A stretch of 64,000 nucleotides of DNA from Ascarosepion bandense (taxonomy: Eukaryota; Mollusca; Cephalopoda; Sepiida; Sepiidae): contig JBBBDQ010001611.1 of assembly GCA_037127315.1 (NCBI GenBank), forward strand, positions 62,001-126,000, given 5' to 3'. The notes beneath the pieces were generated by a model that had not been told where the DNA came from, searched no databases, and saw only the letters and a program-made list of their open reading frames with translations. Both the position numbers and the translations under genes were made by a program. Positions 23,236 to 33,374 of the stretch are shown here, piece after piece; the first letter of the stretch is position 1, and each line of letters starts with the position of its first letter.

Positions 23236-23630
23236 ATGTCTGGAAAACTAATCTTTCTTTTGGCTCTCTGCGTCTTCACTGCCTTCGCAGGTACGAATAA
23301 TTAATATATTTTAAGTTATACATTAATATTTTACATATTTTATCAGAACTTTTTAAAAAATGTTTAACTGATCTGGAACTGCTTTGCCCAAAATATTCTT
23401 TTCAGTAATTCTTAAAGAGATTTCATCTTATATGTAGAATATATATTGCAGTGAAAATATATTTTTTAACTAAACTGTTACATTGTTTATAAATCATTTG
23501 TTTCTTTTCAGTAAGCAACGTCATCGCAGAGGAACAGCAAGAAGCTTCTGGTGAAGATGTTCAAGTGACTGAGGAGACAGCCACAGAAGCTGCCGCCGAT
23601 GCCGATGCTGAAGGCAGCAATGAGTCATAG
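23236..23630 (+). CDS. Secreted acidic mini-protein, copy D (two coding exons)
   Basis: Exons are 23236-23290 and 23512-23630, encoding 57 aa identical in sequence to the other copies; the first coding exon has a silent CTA for CTC. The second intron is shorter (221 nt) and shares its 3' part (CATTGTTTATAAATCATTTG) with copy G, not with its neighbours B or E. Poly(A) signal at 23692-23697. Two candidate first exons lie upstream, its own (ends 22429) and that of partial copy C (ends 21500). Signal peptide plus acidic tail; function unknown. Confidence 0.86.
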
Positions 23631-23697
23631 ACAATTGAAATACTGAACATGATCCCTTTTCATTTTGCTATTGTAACATTTCAATGTGCAAAATAAA

Positions 23698-26079
23698 AGT
23701 AGATTGTTGATTTGAATTTAACGTTTTGTCCTTATTTCTATCACTGATTTTAACATATCAAATGATGTCTAAAAGTTATTTCGACAGAGACAGTGAATTT
23801 ATAGAAATATTGTTTATGAAATATTCATTTCATTTGGACGGGAAAATGTGTGAGATTTTTATTAGTGTTCATTCTCATTTCATTTTCTGTTTTTTATTAT
23901 TTTGGGCCTCTAATTTATTGGTGTTAATAAAGCATCTGTGATTTGTGAAAAATTGTCAGTCCTTTCTCAAATGGTCTATATTTCGTGAACTTTAACAAAT
24001 ATATTTTTAAACTCTGTGCCCAGATTAATCGAAATCAAAGCATAAAAATATTTGATGATGTATCTCTAATGAAAAATTATTCAAGAACATCAAAACTTAA
24101 TCGTTTGAGAGTAAATAACTTTTTAAACATCTTTATTTAGTTGTAACACTGTAAGTGATTCTATTTGCACATACGTTAATCGCATATAGACGGACACTGG
24201 ATTTGAAGATATCTATGCGTGCATATATTTTTGTTCCCCAAAATATCAACCTTTTCGTCTTTTCTTTGGAGGAGCTGTGAAAGAGAGAGAGAGAGAGAAA
24301 GAGATAGAGAGAAAAAAGAAAGAGAAAGTGAGAGCAGGAAGGGAATAGACACCGAGGTGGCCGAGAGTAGAGAGTCCGAACACAGAGAGTTTCCGAGCAA
24401 TCACTGGTATTTTGAGATTTTTTTTTCTCATGTTGACGAAAGAAAGGCTTCACCTGATTCTCAACAAATTTTGCTTTTCTCTCTTTGCACAATACTTTCA
24501 CTTCATTTGGAATCTATGTACTTATGAAGATAGCTAGTGATACCTGTTACCTGTGTGGAATTTAGTTTTCTCTAATATTAGTTGTCTTAAATGAAATATG
24601 AAATGAGCCATTCATTCCCATTAGTTTCCATAAATTCTTATGTTATGTTAATGATTGTTTTAGTGTTGTTTCTATATGTCCATTCGATAAATAATAAAAA
24701 GTGAATACAGATCAATATTAAAGTAGCCTTATTATTATTAATGGATTGCTTGAAAAAAGAGAAAATATATTGGTATTCTCAACTATTCAAAGTCCACTAT
24801 AGGCGTTAATATATCCATGATATCCTAACACATTAATGAGATGGAAAAAAGGATGAAAATATACAAAATAATGTAATTCCAAAATCTTTCAAACATTTAA
24901 GCACTTTATACACAACACTGAAATAAGAGGATGCACAATGCACTCACACACACAAACACACACACATACGCAAACAAACACACACACGCAAACACACCCA
25001 AACATATATATATATATATATATATACTCTTGCTCTAGCCTTGTATATAGAGGTTGCGAAGAGGAAATTGTTGCTATTTTATATTTTCAATTTCATGCAT
25101 GCACATTGATTTTGGTGAATTCACAGTATAGTACGGTCAGTTGGGCACCTTTTGTGAGAAAAAAAATCAGCATGACGCAATTCATTTCATTAGAAATTCG
25201 GAAATAGCATAATGTACTGTTTGGCATTCGAGCCGGAAAATTCAATACAAATATTTCCGGGTGGGTATCAATGAGAAAACGACGCCGTTTATTTCGAAAG
25301 GGTTTGGATGTGTAGAATAGCGATCATGAAGGTATGTAAAACTCACTATGATCAATCTGATGAGAAAAGAACATATGAATTTCTTGGAGAAAGCACATAG
25401 ACTGAACTCGAAAGACTACATCAAGTGATTTTAGTTCGTAGTGTTGTTCTGTGTCAAGACAATGGCTGATAAAAACCCGTATGTCTGGCAACAGCATTCT
25501 GCACCATGCCACACAAGCAGTTGAATCAAGTCATGTTGAGTGAGAGACCAACAAAAATCATTGGTACAACAAAGATGATCTGAAGGCAAGAATTATGGCA
25601 GCAATCACCAACTTAAAAATGGCAACTGACCAGAAAAGTTGCAGGAGATTCTGAAGTCCTCTGGAGGCGATGGTTCAAGCCAATGTCGATAATTTTCTGT
25701 AAATTTACTTTTTAATATTTCAAGATCTTTTCTGTAGTTTTGGCTATTGATATTTTTAAAATCAGATGTCACAGTTACTTTCGTTATTTAAGCATAAAAT
25801 AGATTTATTGAAACCTAATTATGAATTTACATGAATTATATATGTTTTAAGATATTTGCCGTATATGAAAAAATGGTGAATTTTCCATGTTGAATTCAGA
25901 ATATTTTAAGGGCCCGACAGATTTGAAGACTTTACTGAATGCATTTCATATTATTGTCAGATTTGCTCAATATACAGTTGTGAGTATCGGACCCGGGTAA
26001 CTTTCTTGGGATAAAAAAAAGTCTACATTTCTCATATATCAGATCATCTAATAGGTTTGATACATATATTGGAAGTGTT
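23698..26079 (+). repeat. 3' flank of unit D, part 1
   Basis: Includes the T-arm/GA-rich block (24130-24500) and (AC)n plus (TA)n at 24940-25025. One frame at 25572-25610 reads DDLKARIMAAITN, weakly reminiscent of the end of a Tc1/mariner-type transposase. Nothing intact. Confidence 0.55.
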
Positions 26080-26480
26080 TTAACAAGTAATGAAAGATGC
26101 TACACCAAAATATGAAGGCGCGTTGAAGTCTCTAAAATTAAGTAAAGTATAAAGAGTCGGGAAAATATCGTTAGAAACAAAGAAAAAATTTCTAGACTGT
26201 TATGTAATATCGGTCGCTATAAATGGCAGTGTACACTTGAATATCTGATCACAGATGAATTAGAAAATTCAGGAAAAAGAAATCTGGCTCTTAAGAGCAT
26301 CACCACGTGTGAAAATATGAGCAGCATCAAAAAACCAATGTACTGTGTCAATTTACATGCCCGATCAGAGATGGTGTATCCGGTACATATACTGGCTTTA
26401 CTACAACCCCGCTCTTCCGTAGAATTGTTGTCATCTTTATGATCAGAGATAAATTAAACAACATTTCTAAGAAAAATAAA
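26080..26480 (+). mobile_element. Penelope-like element remnant (unit D)
   Basis: Paralogue of 16090-16500. It keeps the EYLITDELENSGKRNL reading, then loses frame before the YIG motif. Confidence 0.5.
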
Positions 26481-26845
26481 GCATAACAATGTAGTTAATA
26501 TTAGACAGATTTTAGCCGATAACACAATAATTTTCACTCATACGCACAGTAAAATGTAACCTTCAGATATTGGAGGTCATATATATTAAATCAAATGAAT
26601 AAATTCACATTTCAATCTGGTCAGAACACATTACATTTCATTTAGACATATAGTTCTGTTAACGTTGTCTTTATGTTAACGACCATGAAACCTCTCTGAA
26701 GCTTGGCTTACAACCAGCATAGTGAAAAAATATTCAAATGTTCGACAATTCTGTCAGTATATTTACCTAAAAATAAAGACGAATACGTGCATAGAACGTC
26801 ACATGACTAGACATAATAGACATTCATTTTCTGTTATGTTTATTA

Positions 26846-26881
<36 letters not shown>

Positions 26882-27249
26882 GGTGAGTGCGCACACAAAT
26901 ACACATACACACATACTTTTATATATAAGATTTAATTTAAAGTGATAAATAAATTTATTGTTTGTAAATTCAGAGTAACTTCCCTTGATTTTCTCAAGTG
27001 GCAGGGAAATATTTATATAACTGTCAACCAAAGCTAAAAAGTTTCATAGTTGAAAATAGAGGGAGCTTTTTAGCAATTTGAAGGGCATGTTGACGAATGT
27101 ATATGATTGTTTTTCTCATATTGGTTTATTAATTTTATTTCATATGAACTTTTTACATCATTATGATTCTATTTCTGCTATGGTCGCACTACCGACCAAA
27201 CCTGTAGGGAGATATTATGCAGGTCGTTTTGTGTTGATATGGCTCCATT
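26481..27249 (+). repeat. 3' flank of unit D, part 2
   Basis: AT-rich, with (TA)n at 26849-26878. Lacks the local tandem duplication seen in units B and E. No gene. Confidence 0.55.
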
Positions 27250-28855
27250 TCATATTTTTAATATCGCGCTAACATCCCTAGCTTTACATAGACAAAGGTC
27301 TCCTTAGTTTGTGGGCTGTATTGTACAAGATAATTTTTGTATATCTCTTAAGGTGGGGTTTCCAGGGATTCTTTCAATGTATTTTTTGTTCCATTCTTTA
27401 TCATTTCAAGTGCACCCACACTCACTGTTACGATACTTGTTTTCAATCTCTACATTTTTCTCTATCATTTTCCAGGTTTCTATATATTTTTTTATATTAC
27501 AATCCGCTCGACAATCCCTATGAATTAATAAACAGAATTTTTTTGTTGGTTTTTAAAAATAACATCCGGCCTATTTCATTTCTGTAACCGGTGCTGTGTG
27601 ATGTTTATATTAGTGTTTGTTTATATATTTCCATAGTGTTTGCACATTGTCCAGTGTAAATATTATCCCACTCCATCTCGGTGATATTTATATTAATTTA
27701 CGGCAAGTACAGAACATCCTGAGATTAGATGCTCTTTTGTTTCTTGGTATTTATCACAGAACATGGACTATGTATAATGTTTGCCTGAATGTTCCTAGTG
27801 AAAAGACTTTGGACAAGAATAAAAAAATCTGATCCAGATTTTAATCCCAATTCACGTAACCGTCGATGGGCATTAACTTTATGAACATTTGGTTTATTAG
27901 AAAGTTCTGGACATTTGCCATGCAGAGGTTTTTCTTGTCAGCGTTGTTTCATCTGTTCAAAATCATTATCCTTGGCTTTTTTTTTTTCATATTCTTGCTG
28001 CAATAACATTCTTGTTTTATGTTTAGATTTTTTTACACAATCTACTAAATATAAATCTTGTTTGTATTTCTTGCCTTCTTTCATTATTGAATATGTTTCT
28101 TTCTGTTTTCATGTTTTTTAGCATTATCCAGTCCTTTGTCGTTTCTAGTTATGTTAGTAAGCCAACAGTTGTTGACTTGTATGACAATTCTGTCTGAATA
28201 AACCTTTTTCTCCTTCTTTCCGGGGGTATGTATATGCGGTCTAGGTCAGCCTTTGGATGATGTATCTTAGGTTTAGAAAGTATCTTAGAATCCTTTCGTC
28301 TGATATCGTTTAGAGTCCAGTTCAAGATGTTTAGGCTGTATTGGACCTCTTGGATGGCAACTTCTAAATCTTCTAGCTCATTGTCATTCTTAGCATACAA
28401 CTTAAATAATCTATGTAAAATAGATGGCTTATTTTTTTTACCTATTTTATAACCACATTCTGTATTGTGAAGGTGATTGGTTGATGCTATTACTGATATG
28501 CAAAATAGTAAGAGAGACAAAGAGTCACCTTGAAATATACCTCTGGTGTTTATTTCACCAGACTTATAGGTTCCATTTATATGATTGAGGTAAAGGGATG
28601 TTTTCCATGTCAATATATATTGTTTGATGTAATTGATGATGACTGGTGATACCTTGTACATATTTCAAATCTTCAAGTTCAAATAATGTAATAAACTATT
28701 GAATGCTTTACGATAATCTATCAAGGCAGTACTAAGATTTACCTTAGCAGGTTTCCAAAAGCACCATATTAATAAACAATTGGTCTTTACATCTGTAACA
28801 AACCACGTTTGCACTCTATTTGTTCAAGCTGTAGTATGTCATTTCTTTTTTTTTT
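27250..28855 (-). mobile_element. R4/Dong-like LINE, 3' half, of a copy split by two Jockey insertions
   Basis: Minus strand. C-terminal tail at 27290-27420 (KKYIERIPGNPTLRDIQK), endonuclease CCHC-like region at 27680-27790, and RT plus post-RT frame at 28149-28661 (HINGTYKSGEINTRGIFQGDSLSLLLFC; IHHPKADLDRIYIPP). The LINE continues at 31341-31745 and again from 39121, so this is one element broken in three. Confidence 0.7.
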
Positions 28856-31340
28856 AATCGTGTCACCGATAGGTGGGACCTAGTTGCCAAGCTAGTATCT
28901 CGTGAAAATTCACATCTAGGGAGCACCAGTGATTTAAGTTCGTCAGAGCAGAAGCCATGAATGTATTTATAGAAGAGGCACAGGGAAGCCACGTCACGAC
29001 GGTGAGATAGATACTGCAGGCGGTCAGCCAAGTCGGTGTCAGTCACATTACAGATTCTTCGCTGTATTTTGTCAAGAAGCCCGAGGAGAATAGAAGAGGC
29101 ACCCGACCAGATGTGGCAGCAGTACTCAATACACGTGAGGATGGTGGATTTATATAATTGCAGAATAGATTCAGGCGGAAAGAATTTCCGGGCCCTGCAC
29201 AGAGAGTCGACTTTCATAGCTGCCGATTTAGCAATGTATTCGACGTAGTCATTACACTTGAGGTCCGCTGAAAGTATCAGGCCAAGCAGGCGTAGTGATT
29301 TACTCTCTGGGAGGCAAGCCTGTTCCATGCTAATGGGAGGGAGGTGCGGTTGTCTGTGGCGTTAATTGACAGCAATTTCGTTTTGGAAGAATTGAATTTT
29401 ACGAGCCATTTCCTACCCCAATCCACAATGGATTGGAGGTCCTTCTCAAGCTCGGCAGCGAGGTTCACCTTGTCACCAACACCAGATTTTTGTAGGGTAG
29501 TTCTGAGAGGCATGTCTGTTTATAACCACCTTCAGTGTGCGGTGAGAGAGGAATGACTGGATTAAGTCCAACAAAAGTCCAGTTATGCCATAGCTTCACA
29601 GTTTCCGTAGAAGGCCGGCATGCCATACTCTGTTGCATGTTTTATGGATATCCAAGGAGACGTTTCGGGCTTCACCATTCTTGGCGAGAGCCTGATATAT
29701 ATACTAGGTGATGGTCGTTAGCATATCAGCAGTGGATCTGGTGAAGCGGAAGCCATACTGTTTGTCCGAGAGGAGCCCATGGGCTGTGAGATGCTGAACG
29801 ACCTCGGCATTCATAATGGCTTCGAACACTTTGCCGAAGGTCGGAAGAAGGCTGATGGGGCGATAACTTTCGGGGTGCGATGGATCACCAATGTTCTCGA
29901 ATATTGGATCCACAAAAGAGGACTTCCAACAGGCAGGAAAGCAGGAGGAAGATAGGCAGAGGTTGTAGAGCTTAGAATGTATAGAGGAGAGTTCAGGGGT
30001 ACAATTCTTCAAAACTATGATTGGGATTCCATCCCCACTACTCGCTTTGTGAGGTTCAAGTTTTGAGATTATGCTAGAAATCAGCGAGTGCGTGATGTAG
30101 ACGCCATTCAATTTGGCCTCAGTTCTAGATGGGAAATCAGGTGTATGAATTCCAGACGAATCCAGAGTCGAATTGGTCGAGAATCTATGGTCAAAGCATT
30201 CAGCCTTGTCCGCTGATTATTAGTTGGGGTCTTGAGGACTTACTCTTGCTAAGCACGCGTTTGCAGAGGCGCCAGTAGTCTTTTGTACCGAACTTGGGGG
30301 ATGCTATGCGCTGCTTCGTCCTGGCAGCAAACAGCATCTTAGCTTCGTTAAGTATCTTTTTACACTTATAACGAGCTGAGGCGAAAAGGTGCCTGTTTTG
30401 GTCCGACACGTGGCTACGATAACGCCGGAAGAAGTGATTCCGGTGGGCAATGGCGGCCGAGCAAGCGGGCGTGAACCAGGGAGATGAATGGAATTTAAGC
30501 TGAAATTTCCTGGCAGGGATGAATGTATCGATGCCAGCCTTAAGTCAGGAGGAGACCTCTGATGCACAGTCTTTGATGGGAAGACTAAAAACATTGTTCA
30601 AAGGGACGTCGCAGAGGAAGTCACGGAACGAATCCCAGTCTGCTCTTTGATAGCAGTAGGATATTCTGTTGGTCTGGGTTTCTTGGGTAGAGGTGGAGTG
30701 GAACGAGATGTTGACAGAAACTACGGCGTCGTCAGAATTTCCCAAAGGGCAGAGCTGTCTGGTGGAGCAAGAATTTGGGGTGGAAGTGAAGCAGAGGTCT
30801 AGTAGCGAGTCACTTCCGTTAGAGTTATTGGAAAAACGCGTGGGGAAGTCCACCACTTGCGTAAGGGTGTGGAGATCGAAATATTAAAGGTGTGGACACC
30901 AGCAGGGTCGGTTACAGAGTTTTCAAACCACTTAGTGTGGTGGGCGTTAAAGTCGCCAAACACGAAAATATGGGCAGATGGGTGAGAAGAAATGGCCTTG
31001 TCGATATTGTCAGAGATGCTGTCAAGTACCGAATAGTCAGAGGAGGAGGGGGGCGGTAGAGGAAGAAGAGATAGCTAAAAGCTCGAAGGGATTCGAGAGA
31101 TGTTACTCTAGATAGGGGGGAGGTGTTCAATGACATATATACCAAGCCCATGCATATGGACGTTGGAGTCCTTCCTGAAGAGGTAAGGTAACCAGAAACA
31201 TAGAACTCTGAGGAGGGGATAGACAGTTCAAAGTTAGTTACGCATAGGGCTAAGATATCAGGTGAGTTAGTTTGGAGGAGTGCTTCTACGCTATAAAAGT
31301 TAGTGCGGATACCGCGTATGTTAGTGAAAGAGACACAGAG
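28856..31340 (-). mobile_element. Jockey/CR1-group LINE J3, longest copy at its 5' side
   Basis: A poly(T) run at about 28846-28857 is the poly(A) tail of a minus-strand element. Fragments in order: C-terminus 28860-29328 (PESKSLRLLGLILSADLK, SVTRLKK); RT 29277-29513 and 29704-30111 (HKASSGDGIPIIVLKNC, RPISLLPTFGKVFEA, YGFRFTRSTADML); linker 30200-30594; endonuclease 30545-31151 (FPTRFSNNSNGSDSLLDLCF). R4 sequence stops at TCATTTCTTT on one side and resumes as CTTTCCAAGAATAAAT on the other, so the insertion split an R4 copy, with a possible CTTT duplication. Multiple frameshifts; dead. Confidence 0.75.
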
Positions 31341-31745
31341 AGCTTTCCAAGAATAAATATATTTGTTTTGTTAAAATACAAGTTAATAGTTTGTATGTTG
31401 TCGGAAAGCATGTAACGGCCCTGTAGTTTTCGGATTATTTGTGTCACTAATCTTGGGTAGAAGAAAGGTAATCTATGCAGGAATTTCAGTGGAATTATTA
31501 ACCATTTCTTGAAGTTCTTTGGCTAGATTTCTGTGTGCTGAATTTAAATAATATAGCCAAAAGTTAGGAATTATATTTATTCCTGGAAATGTTCAATTGT
31601 GTGCTTTTTCAGTTTACATTTAATATCCTCTACTCTGATTCCATCCTATGTCTGTTCTGATTTATTTTTCATTCGTTCAATCACTTGCGCAATCCAGTCT
31701 GCTTCTTTGTTATGTTCTTTAGGGCAAGCCCATATTTTTTTTCCT
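31341..31745 (-). mobile_element. R4/Dong-like LINE, middle segment
   Basis: Resumes the R4 copy interrupted at 28855 (early RT region and upstream sequence) and is interrupted again at about 31746 by J4. Confidence 0.65.
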
Positions 31746-32926
31746 AGACCTTAGTTCTTTAAATCATTTCACCCCGAGCAAGGCAGAAATGCCACCGATG
31801 TGCGGGTGGGGGGGGGGGCTACATAACTGTAAAAAGATTAAATAGAAATGAGTGAATAGTACAAACTAGTTAGAAAAAAGCAATCGAAAGCTGAGAATAC
31901 AGGTGCGATGAGAGATACATAGGTGGAGAGAATGGGAAGTATATACGGGGGTAGGGAGAGAGCTAGAGTCCAGTGGTTAATAGATGAGTAATTGCATTTA
32001 AATTTCTGGAGGTTGTACCCGTCAGGAAAGCAAGAATATGGGAGCTAGTTCCACAGGCGGGAAGTGCGAGAGAAGAAGCTGCAGGTGTAGAATTGTCGTC
32101 CGTATTTGGATAACCTGACTGTGAATCGGTGGGACCCAGTTGCCAGTCTGGTTGCACGAGTAAACACCTGTTGTAGAGGCACCAGTGACTTAAGTTCGTC
32201 CGAGCAGAAGCCATGAAAGTATTTATAGAACAATCAAAGGGAGGCCACATTTCGACGGTGGGGAAATGGCTGCAGTCGAGCCGCCAGATCAGTACCTATC
32301 ACATTACCAACTCTCCTTTGGAGCCTGTCGAGAGCACTGAGGAGAACAGCAGGGGCGCCTGACCATAAATGGCAGCAGTACTCCATGCACGGTCGGGTGG
32401 TTGACTTGTATATATGCAGGATGGATTCAGGCGGAAAAAACATCCTGGATCTACATAGTGACCTAACCTTCTTAGCAGTAGTGTTAGCTATGGATTCGAT
32501 AAAGTGGTTCCATTTGAGATCTGAGGAGAGGGTCAGACCGAGGAGGCGTAGTATATTGCTCTCAGGGAGAATCGCTTTTTCCATGCTTATGGGAGGCAGG
32601 TGAGGTTGTCTGTGATGCTTGACAGACAACAGCTTGGTCGTAGACGCATTGAAGTTGACAAGCCACTTCTTGCCCCAATTTTCCACAGAGTGTAGATCCC
32701 ATTCAAGGTCAGCAACGAGATTATGTCTGTCCGCCACGACAGGTTTTTTTACTAATGCGGGAGTATATTGTGCTGTCATCTGCGTAGATGCCTACTTGGT
32801 ACTTGATCTCATCTGGGAGGTCGTTGATGAAAATAAAGAACAGCGTCGGGCCCCGGATAGAGCCCTGTGGGACACCAGCATTCGTGCTGTAGGATGAAGT
32901 GGCATGCCCATTCTAAACGACCTTCG
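31746..32926 (-). mobile_element. Jockey/CR1-group LINE J4, 3' part
   Basis: The minus-strand frame 32234-32779 (181 aa) carries the RT-to-C-terminus region (VADLEWDLHSVENWGKKWL, LLGLTLSSDLKWN, PPESILHIYKST, ALDRLQRR). Its 3' end lies near 31746-31800 (GGGGTGAAATGATTT). The gypsy element is inserted at 32927-32931; the 5' part continues at 37485. Confidence 0.78.
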
Positions 32927-32931
32927 TTTTG
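32927..32931. repeat. Target site duplication, left copy
   Basis: TTTTG directly flanks the LTR element and is repeated at 37480-37484. The unoccupied paralogous site in J5 (near 50086-50100) reads CATTTTGCGATT, confirming the insertion point. Confidence 0.9.
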
Positions 32932-33374
32932 TGTTGCACACTTTCTTCTAGTGAGTGCAGAACCAGGGATCGAACCGCAGACCGTTGGATTTCAATTCAA
33001 CGCTCTCCCAGCTGGCTTCTTGCTACGCCTCTTCCTCTTCCTACTCCACTTTCCTCCTTCCACCTTTTCACTGCGTCTCTCTGCGTCAGCTTCACGCCAA
33101 GAAATTGACGCCACTGAAAAATCGTCGAGTGAACTTGGTCGGTCAGTTTTATAATCCATTTCTCTACCCATAATCCATTTCCTCGGTCTATAAAAATTCC
33201 CCTCGAGGGCCTCCTCTCTTTTTTCCTTTAGAATGAGCTGAAGGTGGATTATTAAGACAGAGGTGAGTATTATTATTATTTTCTTTCTTTGGAACAGATT
33301 ACTGCTTTGCAAGCCAGACACAAACGAACTCTCTTTTTTCCAGAGCCGCCGCTAGTCGCCCTTTCATGTTCACA
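32932..33374 (-). repeat. 3' LTR of the gypsy-type element
   Basis: 443 bp. In element orientation it starts TGTGAACATG and ends GTGTGCAACA (TG...CA). It appears identical base for base to 37037-37479. A TATAAAA motif is at 33153-33147. On the element strand the U5 side holds a tRNA-like stretch (33024-32956) with an exact B box (32976-32966, GGTTCGATCCC) and a D-arm-like AGCTGGGAGAGCG. Its first 96 bp encode the C-terminus of pol. Confidence 0.93.

Noticed and set aside
32956..33024. A functional tRNA gene within the LTR
   Set aside because: The acceptor stem does not pair and the D-arm and anticodon arm are one or two bases off; it is tRNA-like only.
32992..33321. 109-aa frame repeated in both LTRs (also 37097-37426)
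   Set aside because: Open by chance within the LTR; low complexity, basic, and not in the gag or pol frame.
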